64,000 nucleotides of DNA from assembly GCA_041071465.1 (NCBI GenBank), contig CP163498.1, positions 4,420,001 through 4,484,000 on the forward strand, in the 5' to 3' direction. Source of the stretch: Pseudomonas putida. GTDB lineage: Bacteria; Pseudomonadota; Gammaproteobacteria; Pseudomonadales; Pseudomonadaceae. Of this stretch, positions 20,107 to 27,772 are shown piece by piece; position 1 is the stretch's first letter; every line of letters begins with the position of its first letter. Made by a program: the position numbers and the translations under genes. A model generated the notes under the pieces. That model ran no database searches and had not been told where the DNA came from. It saw only the letters and a program-made list of their open reading frames with translations.

Positions 20107-20126
20107 TATTATGGTATACCATCATA
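20107..20126. promoter_or_regulatory. 20-bp palindromic operator, copy 2 (ribBA/DUF1330 divergent promoter)
   Basis: TATTATGGTATACCATCATA has a perfect 12-bp core (ATGGTATACCAT) with palindromic outer TAT/ATA. It lies between ribBA (minus) and the DUF1330 gene (plus), so it can control both. It shares TATTATGGTAT with the ABC operon site at 18747. Confidence 0.65.
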
Positions 20127-20157
20127 CATAAATATCGCCTTAAGAGGAGAGCAGCAG

Positions 20158-20451
20158 ATGAAGGCTTACTGGATCGCCCATGTGGACGTGACCGACCCCG
20201 AGCAATACCAGCAGTACACCCAGCGTGCCCCGGCTGCCTTCAAGGCGTTCGGCGGCCGCTTCCTGGCCCGTGGTGGGCGCAGCGAGGCGATGGAAGGGCG
20301 GTCTACCCCCCAGCGTAGCGTGGTGATCGAGTTCGATTCGTACGAGCAGGCGGTGGCGTGTTACCGGTCCGAGTTGTACCAGCAAGCGTGCAGCCATCGC
20401 CAAGGTGTGGCGAAGGCCGAAGTGATCATTGTCGAAGGGTTCGAGCCTTGA
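20158..20451 (+). CDS. DUF1330 family protein
   Basis: 97-residue dimeric alpha/beta-barrel (ferredoxin-like) protein. 'MKAYWIAHVDVTDPEQYQQY' and 'VVIEFDSYEQAVACYRS' are the DUF1330 hallmarks. Function unknown. AGGAG precedes the ATG with good spacing. It is divergent from ribBA and shares its operator, which hints at a joint role with the riboflavin-precursor gene and the importer. Confidence 0.85.
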   Translation: MKAYWIAHVDVTDPEQYQQYTQRAPAAFKAFGGRFLARGGRSEAMEGRSTPQRSVVIEFDSYEQAVACYRSELYQQACSHRQGVAKAEVIIVEGFEP

Positions 20452-20515
20452 GTGATGGTCTCACGGCTCTCCCGGACCGGCAGGGCACCAGGCCCTGCCG
20501 CATGGGTGGATAAGG

Positions 20516-21535
20516 TTATTGAAGGTGTACTTTCAGTTCACCGGCCGCCTGGCGCATCGCCGCCTTCACTGCCGGCACCTGGCTCAGTGGGTTGAGCAGC
20601 CCATAGTCATGGATCATGCCGTTGTAGCGCACTGAGGTAACCGTCACACCGGCAGCATTCAGCTTGCGGGCATAAGCCTCACCTTCATCACGCAACACAT
20701 CGAACTCAGCCGTTTGTACCAGTGCTGGCGGCAAGCCTTTGAGCTGCTCAGTGCTGGCCCGCAGCGGCGATGCGTAGACCTGCGCACGGGCACTGGTATC
20801 GGAGGTGTAGCTGTCCCAGAACCACTTCATCATCCCTGTGGTCAGGAAGTGCCCTTCGGCAAATTGCTTGTACGAGGCAGTCTCGAAACTCGCATCGGTC
20901 ACCGGCCACAGCAGCAGCTGGAAGCGCAGCGCAGGGGTGCCGGCCTCTTTGGCTTTCAGCGCCACGACTGCCGCCATGTTGCCGCCGACGCTGTTGCCGG
21001 CCACGGCCAGGCGCTTGCCGTCCACGCCGATCGCCTTGCCATGCTCGGCCACCCAGCGGGTCGCGGCGTAGGCCTGGTTGATGGCCGTCGGGTAGTGCGC
21101 TTCCGGCGATGGGGTGTAGTCCACGTAGACCGCCACCGCACCCGAGCCGACTACCAGGTCGCGGATCAGCCGCTGGTGGGTGGGGAAGTCGCCCAGCACC
21201 CAGCCGCCACCGTGGAAGAACATGAACACTGGCAGGTCACCCTTCGCGTTGGCCGGGCGCACTACTTGCAGCTTGATCGACTCGCCATTGGCCTGGATGG
21301 TGCGCTCCTTTACCTCGATGCCCGAAAGGTCGACCTTGACCGAGGCCTGAGCGCCGGTCAGCACTGCGCGGGCGTCTGTTGGGCTGAGTTGCTCCAGCGG
21401 CTTGCCACCCCCTTTTTCCAGGGCTTCGAGGAAGGCCTGAGTGTGTTGTTCGACACCAGGGCTGCCAGCGGCGAAGGCGCTGGAAACGGACAGGGCCAAG
21501 AGGGAGGCGGTGAGGGCCTTGTGGACAATGTTCAT
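20516..21535 (-). CDS. Secreted alpha/beta hydrolase (HSL-type esterase)
   Basis: 339 residues with a signal peptide at 1-22 ('LLALSVSSAFA'). The hormone-sensitive-lipase-type oxyanion motif HGGGW is at about 108-112. Nucleophile Ser182 is in GNSVGG, the acid Asp is near 'AEFDVLRDE', and His is near 'MIHDYG'. It likely cleaves carboxyl esters in the periplasm or outside. It is divergent from a LysR regulator across 134 bp. Confidence 0.86.
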   Translation of the reverse strand: MNIVHKALTASLLALSVSSAFAAGSPGVEQHTQAFLEALEKGGGKPLEQLSPTDARAVLTGAQASVKVDLSGIEVKERTIQANGESIKLQVVRPANAKGDLPVFMFFHGGGWVLGDFPTHQRLIRDLVVGSGAVAVYVDYTPSPEAHYPTAINQAYAATRWVAEHGKAIGVDGKRLAVAGNSVGGNMAAVVALKAKEAGTPALRFQLLLWPVTDASFETASYKQFAEGHFLTTGMMKWFWDSYTSDTSARAQVYASPLRASTEQLKGLPPALVQTAEFDVLRDEGEAYARKLNAAGVTVTSVRYNGMIHDYGLLNPLSQVPAVKAAMRQAAGELKVHLQ

Positions 21536-21669
21536 GAGCGAATCCTTTTCTATGCAAGTGGTGGTAGTGGGCGTCTTGCCTGGCCTGCTGGGCCATCGCT
21601 GCGACTTGTGCGTAGATTAGGCAGGTGCACTTGCAGGAAAAAGCCGCTATAAAGCGTTTGACTGTCACT

Positions 21670-22566
21670 ATGAGCGAGACAATGAACCCTTACGAAGACA
21701 TGCGGATCTTCGCCCAGGTCATGGAGGCTGGCAGTTTCACCGCCGCCGCCGACCGCCTGGGCATGTCGAAGCAATCGGTCAGCCGACGCCTGATGCAGCT
21801 CGAGGAGCGCCTTGGCGTTCGCCTGCTCAACCGCTCCACCCGGCGCCTGGATGCCACACCGCTGGGCCAGCACTACTACCAGTCGGCCTTGCGCTTGTTG
21901 GGTGAGGTGCAGCAGGTAGAGCACGACATCAGCGGCCAGGCCCAGGCCTTGCGCGGCACCTTGCGCCTGAGTGCGCCGCTGTCGTTCGCCATGTCGCACC
22001 TGGGTTGCCTGCTGACCGAGTTTCTTCAACTGCACCCGCAAGTAGATGTAGAGGTGGACCTCAGCGACCGCGCCGTGGACCTGATCGGCGAGGGCTACGA
22101 CCTGGCGCTGCGCATTGGCGCGCTGGAGGACTCCAGCCTGATTGCGCGGCGTATTGCCAATGTCGAGCGCGTCTACTGCGCGAGTCCGGCATACCTGCAG
22201 GCGCGGGCAGTACCAGTAATACCGGAGGATCTGGCCGGGCATGACTGCCTGCCCTATGGGCATTCGCGACAGGTGCAGTGGCAGTTTCGCCAGGGCGGCA
22301 AGGCGCAGGCGATTCAGGTGACAGGGCGCATGCGTGCCAACAACGGCGAGTTGCTCAGGGATGCGGCCATCGCCGGCATGGGGGTGACCTACCTGCCGAC
22401 CTTCATCGTTGGCCAGGCGTTGGCGGATGGGCGGCTGGTGAGTGTGCTTGAAGAATGGACGCCGCCGGCGTTGCAGTTATCAGCGGTGTATCCGCAGCAC
22501 CGGCAGGTAGCGCGGCCGGTGCAGGGTTTTGTCGACTTCTTGCGTGAGCGGTTGGTGCAACTATAG
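21670..22566 (+). CDS. LysR-family transcriptional regulator
   Basis: 298 residues, CrgA/AaeR-like: 'MRIFAQVMEAGSFTAAADRLGMSKQSVSRRLMQLEERLGVRLLNR', shown here only to identify the HTH. The start is ATG 21670 (MSETMNPYED); ATG 21682 is possible. It is divergent from the esterase gene, its probable target, and convergent with the Cfa-like operon. Confidence 0.85.
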   Translation: MSETMNPYEDMRIFAQVMEAGSFTAAADRLGMSKQSVSRRLMQLEERLGVRLLNRSTRRLDATPLGQHYYQSALRLLGEVQQVEHDISGQAQALRGTLRLSAPLSFAMSHLGCLLTEFLQLHPQVDVEVDLSDRAVDLIGEGYDLALRIGALEDSSLIARRIANVERVYCASPAYLQARAVPVIPEDLAGHDCLPYGHSRQVQWQFRQGGKAQAIQVTGRMRANNGELLRDAAIAGMGVTYLPTFIVGQALADGRLVSVLEEWTPPALQLSAVYPQHRQVARPVQGFVDFLRERLVQL

Positions 22567-22573
22567 GTTTACC

Positions 22574-23836
22574 TCAGCACAGGGCCAGCAGTGGTGCCTT
22601 GCGCGCCTGTGGCCCGGCCCAGAGCAGTTGCGCCACGCCGATGGTGCGTTCTTCGAAACCGCCCTGGCAATAGCACAGGTAGAACTCCCACAAGCGCTGA
22701 AAGGTATCGTCATACCCCAGCATCGTTAGTTCCGAGCGCGCCAGGCGCAGGTTGTCGCGCCAATGGCGCAGCGTGCGCGCGTAGTCCTGGCCGAAATCCT
22801 CCAGGTGTACCAGGTTCAGCGCGGTCTGGCGGCTGGCGGTGTCCAGCAGCACGCTCAGCGAAGGCAAGGCGCCGCCGGGGAAAATATAGCGCTGGATAAA
22901 ATCCACCGAGCGCCTGGCCTGGGCGTAGCGCTGGTCGCGGATGGTGATGGCTTGCACCAGCATCAGGCCATCATCCTTGAGCAGCGACGCGCACTGGCGA
23001 AAGTAGGTCGGCAGGTAGCGGTGGCCGACAGCTTCGATCATTTCGATCGATACCAGCTTGTCGAAGCGCCCGCGCAGGTCGCGATAGTCCTCGAGCAGTA
23101 CGGTGATGCGCTGCTCCAGGCCCAGGGCCTTGACCCGCTGCAGGGTATGGGCGTACTGCGCCGCCGAGAGCGTGGCGGTGGTGACCCGGCAGCCATGCTG
23201 CAGTGCGGCGTGGATGGCCAGGCTGCCCCAGCCGCTGCCGATCTCCAGCAGATGGTCGTCGGGCTTGAGTTCAAGTTTCTGGCAGATGCGTCGCAGCTTG
23301 CTGGTCTGGGCCTGCTCCAGGGTTTGCCCGGGGCTGTCGAACTGCGCAGCGGAGTACATCATGGTGGGGTCCAGCAGGCGCTCGAACAGGTCATTGCCCA
23401 GGTCGTAATGCGCCAGGATATTGCGCCGCGCGCCGCGCCGGCTGTTGCGGTTGAGGCGGTGCAGCAGGCGCAGGGCCGGGCGCGCCAGGCGTGCCAGGCC
23501 GCCCTCCATGGCATCGAGAACATCCAGGTTGGCAACGAACAACCGGGTGACAGCTGCCAGGTCCGAGCTGCGCCAGTAGCCGTGAATATAGCCTTCTCCG
23601 GCACCAATCGAACCATTGCCGGCGACCAGGCCCCAGGCGGCGTCATCAATCACTTCCACTTCCGCGTAAAGCGGGCTGGCAACGTCGCCGAACGTCCATT
23701 GCTGGCCTTGGCAGATCAGGCGCAGGTTGCCGTGGCGCAGTTGGCGCAACTGCGCGAGCACTGCGCGCCTGGCCAGGCCGCCGAGCAGCGGGGCAATGCT
23801 TGCCGATTTGCTAACGCTCAGGGTCGGTTCGGGCAT
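22574..23836 (-). CDS. Cyclopropane-fatty-acid synthase family methyltransferase
   Basis: 420 residues. N-terminal lipid-binding region; C-terminal SAM methyltransferase with 'HYDLGNDLFERLLDPTMMYS', 'LLEIGSGWGSLAIHAA' and 'FIQRYIFPGGALPSLS'. It methylates double bonds of membrane phospholipid acyl chains. The ATG at 23836 lies inside the end of the DUF1365 gene (26-bp overlap). It is the last gene of a five-gene operon and is likely a second, operon-linked Cfa rather than the stationary-phase CfaB. Confidence 0.85.
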   Translation of the reverse strand: MPEPTLSVSKSASIAPLLGGLARRAVLAQLRQLRHGNLRLICQGQQWTFGDVASPLYAEVEVIDDAAWGLVAGNGSIGAGEGYIHGYWRSSDLAAVTRLFVANLDVLDAMEGGLARLARPALRLLHRLNRNSRRGARRNILAHYDLGNDLFERLLDPTMMYSAAQFDSPGQTLEQAQTSKLRRICQKLELKPDDHLLEIGSGWGSLAIHAALQHGCRVTTATLSAAQYAHTLQRVKALGLEQRITVLLEDYRDLRGRFDKLVSIEMIEAVGHRYLPTYFRQCASLLKDDGLMLVQAITIRDQRYAQARRSVDFIQRYIFPGGALPSLSVLLDTASRQTALNLVHLEDFGQDYARTLRHWRDNLRLARSELTMLGYDDTFQRLWEFYLCYCQGGFEERTIGVAQLLWAGPQARKAPLLALC

Positions 23837-24623
23837 GGTCGGGCTCCTCGCGGGCAGGTTGGCCGAATGCCAGGTCGTGCTGGCTGGCGATATGGTCATG
23901 TAGAGGGGTACGTTTCAGCAGCAGGCGCAGGGCCTGCCAGTAAATGCCGGAGAGGGTGCGCAGGCTCATCCACGGAAAGCTCAGGATGTGCCGCTGCAAG
24001 GCCGCGCGGTCCAGCGGCTGACGTTGCAGCGCCAGGTCGGCTTCGAACACCTTGTGCCCGGCGCGCCAGTTCTGCATGTGGATGCGCACCCGCTGTGCAT
24101 CGAGGGCGAACTGCAGGTGGTAGTCCATGTTCAGTGGCATGAACGGCGAGACATGGAAGGCTTTGGCCAGGGTAAATGTCTGGCTCAGGCCATCGTTCAC
24201 GGGCAGTACATAGTGGAAACGTTCACGCCAGGGGGTGTTGCGCACTTCCAGCAAAATAGCCGCGAGCTGGCCTTGCCGGTCATGGCAGAAATAGACACTC
24301 ACTGGGTTGAACGACAGCCCCCAGCAGCGCGGTTGGGTCAGCAGGTGCACGGCGCCTTCGGGTGCTTGGCCGATAGCCTGACCGACCATCAGCCGTGCGG
24401 CCTCGGCCAGTGGTCTGCCCTGGCGGGTCAGCGCCGGCAGATAGTCGGTTTCACGCCAGCACAGTGGGGCCAGCCGGGAGCTCCCAAGCCAGCGGGACAG
24501 GCGCAGGAGCTGGGGTTGTTCGTTGAGATCCAGGTAAAACATGCCAACCCGGTAACGAAACGCATGGTAGCGTGGGCTCAGCCGCCGGTGGCTCAGCCAG
24601 CCCTGGCACAGGTTGCTGTTCAC
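23811..24623 (-). CDS. DUF1365 family protein
   Basis: 270 residues. 'HRRLSPRYHAFRYRVGMFYLDL', 'FNPVSVYFCHD' and 'KAFHVSPFMPLNMDY' are the DUF1365 blocks. This family is almost always encoded with an FAD oxidoreductase and a Cfa-like methyltransferase and is thought to act on lipids. It overlaps both neighbours, consistent with one transcript. Confidence 0.86.
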   Translation of the reverse strand: MNSNLCQGWLSHRRLSPRYHAFRYRVGMFYLDLNEQPQLLRLSRWLGSSRLAPLCWRETDYLPALTRQGRPLAEAARLMVGQAIGQAPEGAVHLLTQPRCWGLSFNPVSVYFCHDRQGQLAAILLEVRNTPWRERFHYVLPVNDGLSQTFTLAKAFHVSPFMPLNMDYHLQFALDAQRVRIHMQNWRAGHKVFEADLALQRQPLDRAALQRHILSFPWMSLRTLSGIYWQALRLLLKRTPLHDHIASQHDLAFGQPAREEPDHARTDPER

Positions 24624-25867
24624 AACTGTTCTCCAAAGTGCTGGGCGACGTTCAGCGCGCTTAGCACCCCGTCTTCGTGAAAACCATTGCCCCAGTAGGC
24701 GCCGCAGTAATAACTGTGCAAACGCCCCTGCAGTTCGCCCTGCCGAGCCTGTGCCGTCAGAGCGTCAAGGCTGTACTGCGGGTGGGCATACTCGAAGCGG
24801 GCAAGTATCTGTGCAGGGTCCACCTGCGCGGTCTGGTTGAGGCTTACGCAGAACGTGGCCGGCGCCTTGATGCCCTGAAGGATGTTCATGTTGTAGGTGA
24901 GTGCGGCTGGCGCCTGCGCGTTGCCGCCCAGGCGGTAGTTCCAGCTGGCCCAGGCCCTGCGCCGTTGTGGCAGCAGGCGCGTGTCGGTGTGCAGCACCAC
25001 GTCGTTGCTGGCGTAGTGGATGGCACCCAGGATGGCGCGCTCATGTTCGCTTGGCGGTGCCAGCAGGGCCAGTGCCTGGTCGCTGTGACAGGCAAATACC
25101 ACCTTGTCGAATCGCTCATTACCGCTGTCCCAGGTAACCGTCACGCCGAGGTCGTCACGTTTTACCTGATGCACCGGGCAGCTCAGCCGGATGCGTTCGG
25201 CAAAGGGCTGGCACAGAGGCCTGAGGTACGCGCGTGAGCCTGCGTCGACAACCTGCCATTGCGGGCGATGGTTGACCGACAGCAAGCCGTGGTTGTTACA
25301 GAACCGCACGAAAAACTGCAACGGGAAGCCCAGCATATCGGCCGGCGACATCGACCAGATCGCTGAGCCCATCGGCACGATGTAATGGTCGATGAAGCGC
25401 CGCCCATAGCCTTGGGCATGCAGATAACTGCCCAGCGTGGTGGCGCTCTCGATCCGTTGCTGGTTCAGGTCGGCGGTGGCCTCGCGGTTGAAGCGCAGCA
25501 CATCGCGCAGCATTCCCCAGAATGGCGGGGACAGCAGGTTGCGCCGCTGGGCAAACAGCGTGACCAGGTCGTGGCCGTTGTACTCGAACCCCGTGCGCGG
25601 GTCATGCACCGAAAAGCTCATCTCGGTGGGGCGCGAGGCGACACCCAGATGCTTGAGCAGGCGGATGAAGTGCGGGTAGGTCCAGTCGTTGAAGACGATG
25701 AAACCGGTATCTATCGAGTAGCCTTGGCCCTGCCACTGCACATCGACGGTATGGGTATGCCCGCCGACCCGGTTCGCGGCCTCGAACACCGTGACCTCGT
25801 TACGACGTGACAGCAGGTGGGCACAGGTGAGGCCGGCAATACCGCTACCGATGATGGCGATACGCAT
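24620..25867 (-). CDS. FAD-dependent amine-oxidase-fold oxidoreductase
   Basis: 415 residues. Rossmann FAD motif 'IAIIGSGIAGLTCAHLL' with GG 'ANRVGGHTHT', then 'IDTGFIVFNDWTYPHFIRLL'. It is a phytoene-desaturase-like flavoprotein of the lipid operon, presumably acting on an acyl chain before or after methylation. It overlaps the DUF1365 start (ATGA) and follows the SDR gene by 3 bp. Confidence 0.86.
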   Translation of the reverse strand: MRIAIIGSGIAGLTCAHLLSRRNEVTVFEAANRVGGHTHTVDVQWQGQGYSIDTGFIVFNDWTYPHFIRLLKHLGVASRPTEMSFSVHDPRTGFEYNGHDLVTLFAQRRNLLSPPFWGMLRDVLRFNREATADLNQQRIESATTLGSYLHAQGYGRRFIDHYIVPMGSAIWSMSPADMLGFPLQFFVRFCNNHGLLSVNHRPQWQVVDAGSRAYLRPLCQPFAERIRLSCPVHQVKRDDLGVTVTWDSGNERFDKVVFACHSDQALALLAPPSEHERAILGAIHYASNDVVLHTDTRLLPQRRRAWASWNYRLGGNAQAPAALTYNMNILQGIKAPATFCVSLNQTAQVDPAQILARFEYAHPQYSLDALTAQARQGELQGRLHSYYCGAYWGNGFHEDGVLSALNVAQHFGEQL

Positions 25868-25870
25868 GGG

Positions 25871-26622
25871 TCAGCCCTGTGGTTGGCGCGCCAGGCGGCG
25901 GCCCAGCTTAAGGCGCCAGCGCGCCGGCAATGCACCTAGCAGGCGCAGCACCAGGGTGAAGGTGGCGGGGAAGGCTATTTCCAGCGGGCGGTGTGGCAGG
26001 CGCGCGATGATATGGGCGGCGGCGCGCTCGGCGCTCCACAGCTGGGGCATAGGGAAGTCGTTGCGGCGGGTCAGTGGCGTGTCGACGAAGCCGGGGCAGA
26101 CCAAGGTGACATCGATGCCTTCGCCGACCAGGTCGATGCGCAGGGACTCGACCAGGTACCGCAATGCCGCTTTGGAGGCACCATAGGCACCCGCACGCGG
26201 CAATGCCAGCCAGCTCACCGAGCTGCCCATGACCACCAGGTGTGGCCGCTGGCCGTGGCGCAGCAAGGGCAGGGCGGCGGCAAGGCATAAGCTGGTGCCG
26301 GTCAGGTTGGTGCGTATCACTCGGTCGATCAGGGCAGGGTCGAAGTGCCCAGGCTCCAGGTACTCGCAAGTGCCCGCATTGAGAATCACTTGGTCCAGTG
26401 CGCCCAGGCGTGCTCGATCTGCTCGGCGATTCGCGCCACTTGCCCAGGTTGATCGATATCGCCGACTGCCAGCAGTACCTGGTCCGGAAACCGTTCGGCC
26501 AGTGCTGTCAGCTTGTCTGCCCGGCGTGCGCCCAACGCTACCTGGTGGCCTTGTTCCAGCAGGTGCAACGCCAGCGCGGCACCCATGCCACTGCTGGCAC
26601 CGGTCAGCCAGCAACGGCTCAT
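25871..26622 (-). CDS. Short-chain dehydrogenase/reductase of the lipid operon, frameshifted
   Basis: Cofactor motif 'LTGASSGMGAALALHLLEQG' in the first frame; 'ILNAGTCEYLEP', Ser in 'VVMGSSVSWLALPRAG' and catalytic 'YGASK' in the second. The junction is the CCC run at 26403-26405: one added base gives 'AEQIEHAWGALDQVILNAG' and a normal 250-residue SDR. The start ATG 26622 overlaps the stop of the NTF2-like gene. Probably an NADP-linked reductase. Confidence 0.82.
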
Positions 26623-27041
26623 GCCAGCCTGCCTTTGAGCCAGCGAATCGCGCTGCCCATGATCGGCAGATGTTCGTACAGCAGGGCGCCGGCGTCGAAG
26701 TAGTCCTGGTGAAAATACACCCGCTCATGCCAGCGCAGGTGGCTGCAGCCTTGCAGGCTGATCAGTTGCCCGCTGGCCAGTTGCGGGTGGCGATAGTGCA
26801 ACGTCCAGCGAATGTAGCCATGGCCCGGCTGTAGTTCGTCGGTGCCCTCGAAGCGGTAGTGGCAGTCGGAAACCTTAGCGTATAGCTGGGCGAAATAAGC
26901 CCGCAGCGCGGGAAGCCCGGTGAACTGGTGCAAGGGGTCGCGGAAGGCGACGTCTTCGCTGTACAGGTCACCCAACAGGTCGAGGTTGTGCGTATCCAGC
27001 GTGGCAAAGCGTTCGGCGAAGGATTGCAGGTAGGTGGACAT
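26619..27041 (-). CDS. NTF2-like (SnoaL/DUF) protein, first gene of the lipid operon
   Basis: 140 residues with a cone-shaped NTF2-like fold: 'FAERFATLDTHNLDLLGDLYSEDVAFRDP', 'YFAQLY', 'GHGYIRWTLHYRHP'. Many members are small enzymes or binding proteins for hydrophobic ligands. The ATG at 27041 follows the duplicated TGTACA elements closely. Order: NTF2, SDR, FAD enzyme, DUF1365, Cfa, all overlapping or within 3 bp. Confidence 0.82.
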   Translation of the reverse strand: MSTYLQSFAERFATLDTHNLDLLGDLYSEDVAFRDPLHQFTGLPALRAYFAQLYAKVSDCHYRFEGTDELQPGHGYIRWTLHYRHPQLASGQLISLQGCSHLRWHERVYFHQDYFDAGALLYEHLPIMGSAIRWLKGRLA

Positions 27042-27051
27042 GCACAATACC

Positions 27052-27127
27052 TGTACAAAATTAATTTGTTGTACAAGGTATAGTGCAGGTCTCTGGATAA
27101 ATCTATACAGAAGAAAATTTTTGTACA
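27052..27127. promoter_or_regulatory. Two TGTACA-N12-TGTACA modules upstream of the lipid operon
   Basis: TGTACA at 27052 and 27070 and TATACA/TGTACA at 27104 and 27122 form two modules of identical 18-bp period, 52 bp apart, in AT-rich DNA. The arrangement resembles binding sites of MerR-family regulators, such as the B12/light sensors LitR and CarH, that often control this gene set. The identity of the regulator is inference; none is encoded nearby. Confidence 0.5.
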
Positions 27128-27185
27128 GTTTTCGCGCGGCGCTCGATCTCCCAGGCGCCAAAAATCATGCGGCGAACACCCCCCG

Positions 27186-27769
27186 CTAGACCATCCCCCA
27201 CCAAACTCACCCATGGCATCCAGCACCGCCTCGCACACATACGCCAGCGAAGCCCGATCAAACAGCAGCTGCAACGCCGGCCGCTCATCACTGCCTACAT
27301 TCAGCACAATCATATTGATCCGCGCCACCGAGGTCTGCGCCACCGTCCCAACCGGAAACGCCCCGGCACGCAGATCCACCCCGCACAACTTGGCCATCAC
27401 CGCGCTGCCATGCACCCCCGACAGTTGTAGCCAGGCATGGCTGTCCTGGCGCGGCAGCAGGTAATTGCGCTGGGCATCCTGCACCCACTCGGCCTCTACA
27501 CCCGCCACCCGTGCGCCATCGTCGGCCAGGCTGCCCAGCAGCAGGTACTCGGCCTGCGACAATCGCGCCACCCAGCTTCCATCATGCTGACGCACGGCCT
27601 GGTTCGGCTGCGTGGGCAAACGGTATCCACGTTGCTGAAGGTAGGCGGCGCTGTCTGCGCCGCGAAATCCAACCCGCGCCAACGCAGTCAAGTCAGTCAA
27701 CGCACAGGTGTGCAGCAGTTCGGCTCGCGGGTTGCGAGGGATAAACGCTTCGGCTTGCAAACGGGTCAT
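27186..27769 (-). CDS. soxG: Sarcosine-oxidase-like gamma subunit, 3'-frameshifted
   Basis: 194 residues if one base is added in the CCCCC run at 27195-27199, ending '...LDAMGEFGGGMV' at TAG 27186. As sequenced, the frame reads through the promoter into the lipid operon, which is unlikely. Content: 'GFRGADSAAYLQQRGYRLP', 'LLGSLADDGARV', 'LQLSGVHGSAVMAKLCGVDL', a GcvT-like folate-side fold typical of SoxG. It is 3 bp after the alpha subunit and is the last gene of the one-carbon operon. Confidence 0.75.
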
Positions 27770-27772
27770 GGC

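Noticed and set aside
20080..20125. RibBA starting at 20125
   Set aside because: That ATG is inside the palindromic operator, and the added residues do not match the family; MAFNTIEELL at 20079 does.
20080..20157. An FMN riboswitch before ribBA
   Set aside because: The intergenic DNA is under 100 bp and shows only the palindromic operator.
26762..27769. SoxG reading as a 335-residue protein through the lipid operon promoter
   Set aside because: It would overlap the NTF2-like gene out of frame by 280 bp and end in non-family sequence; one lost base gives a normal SoxG end.
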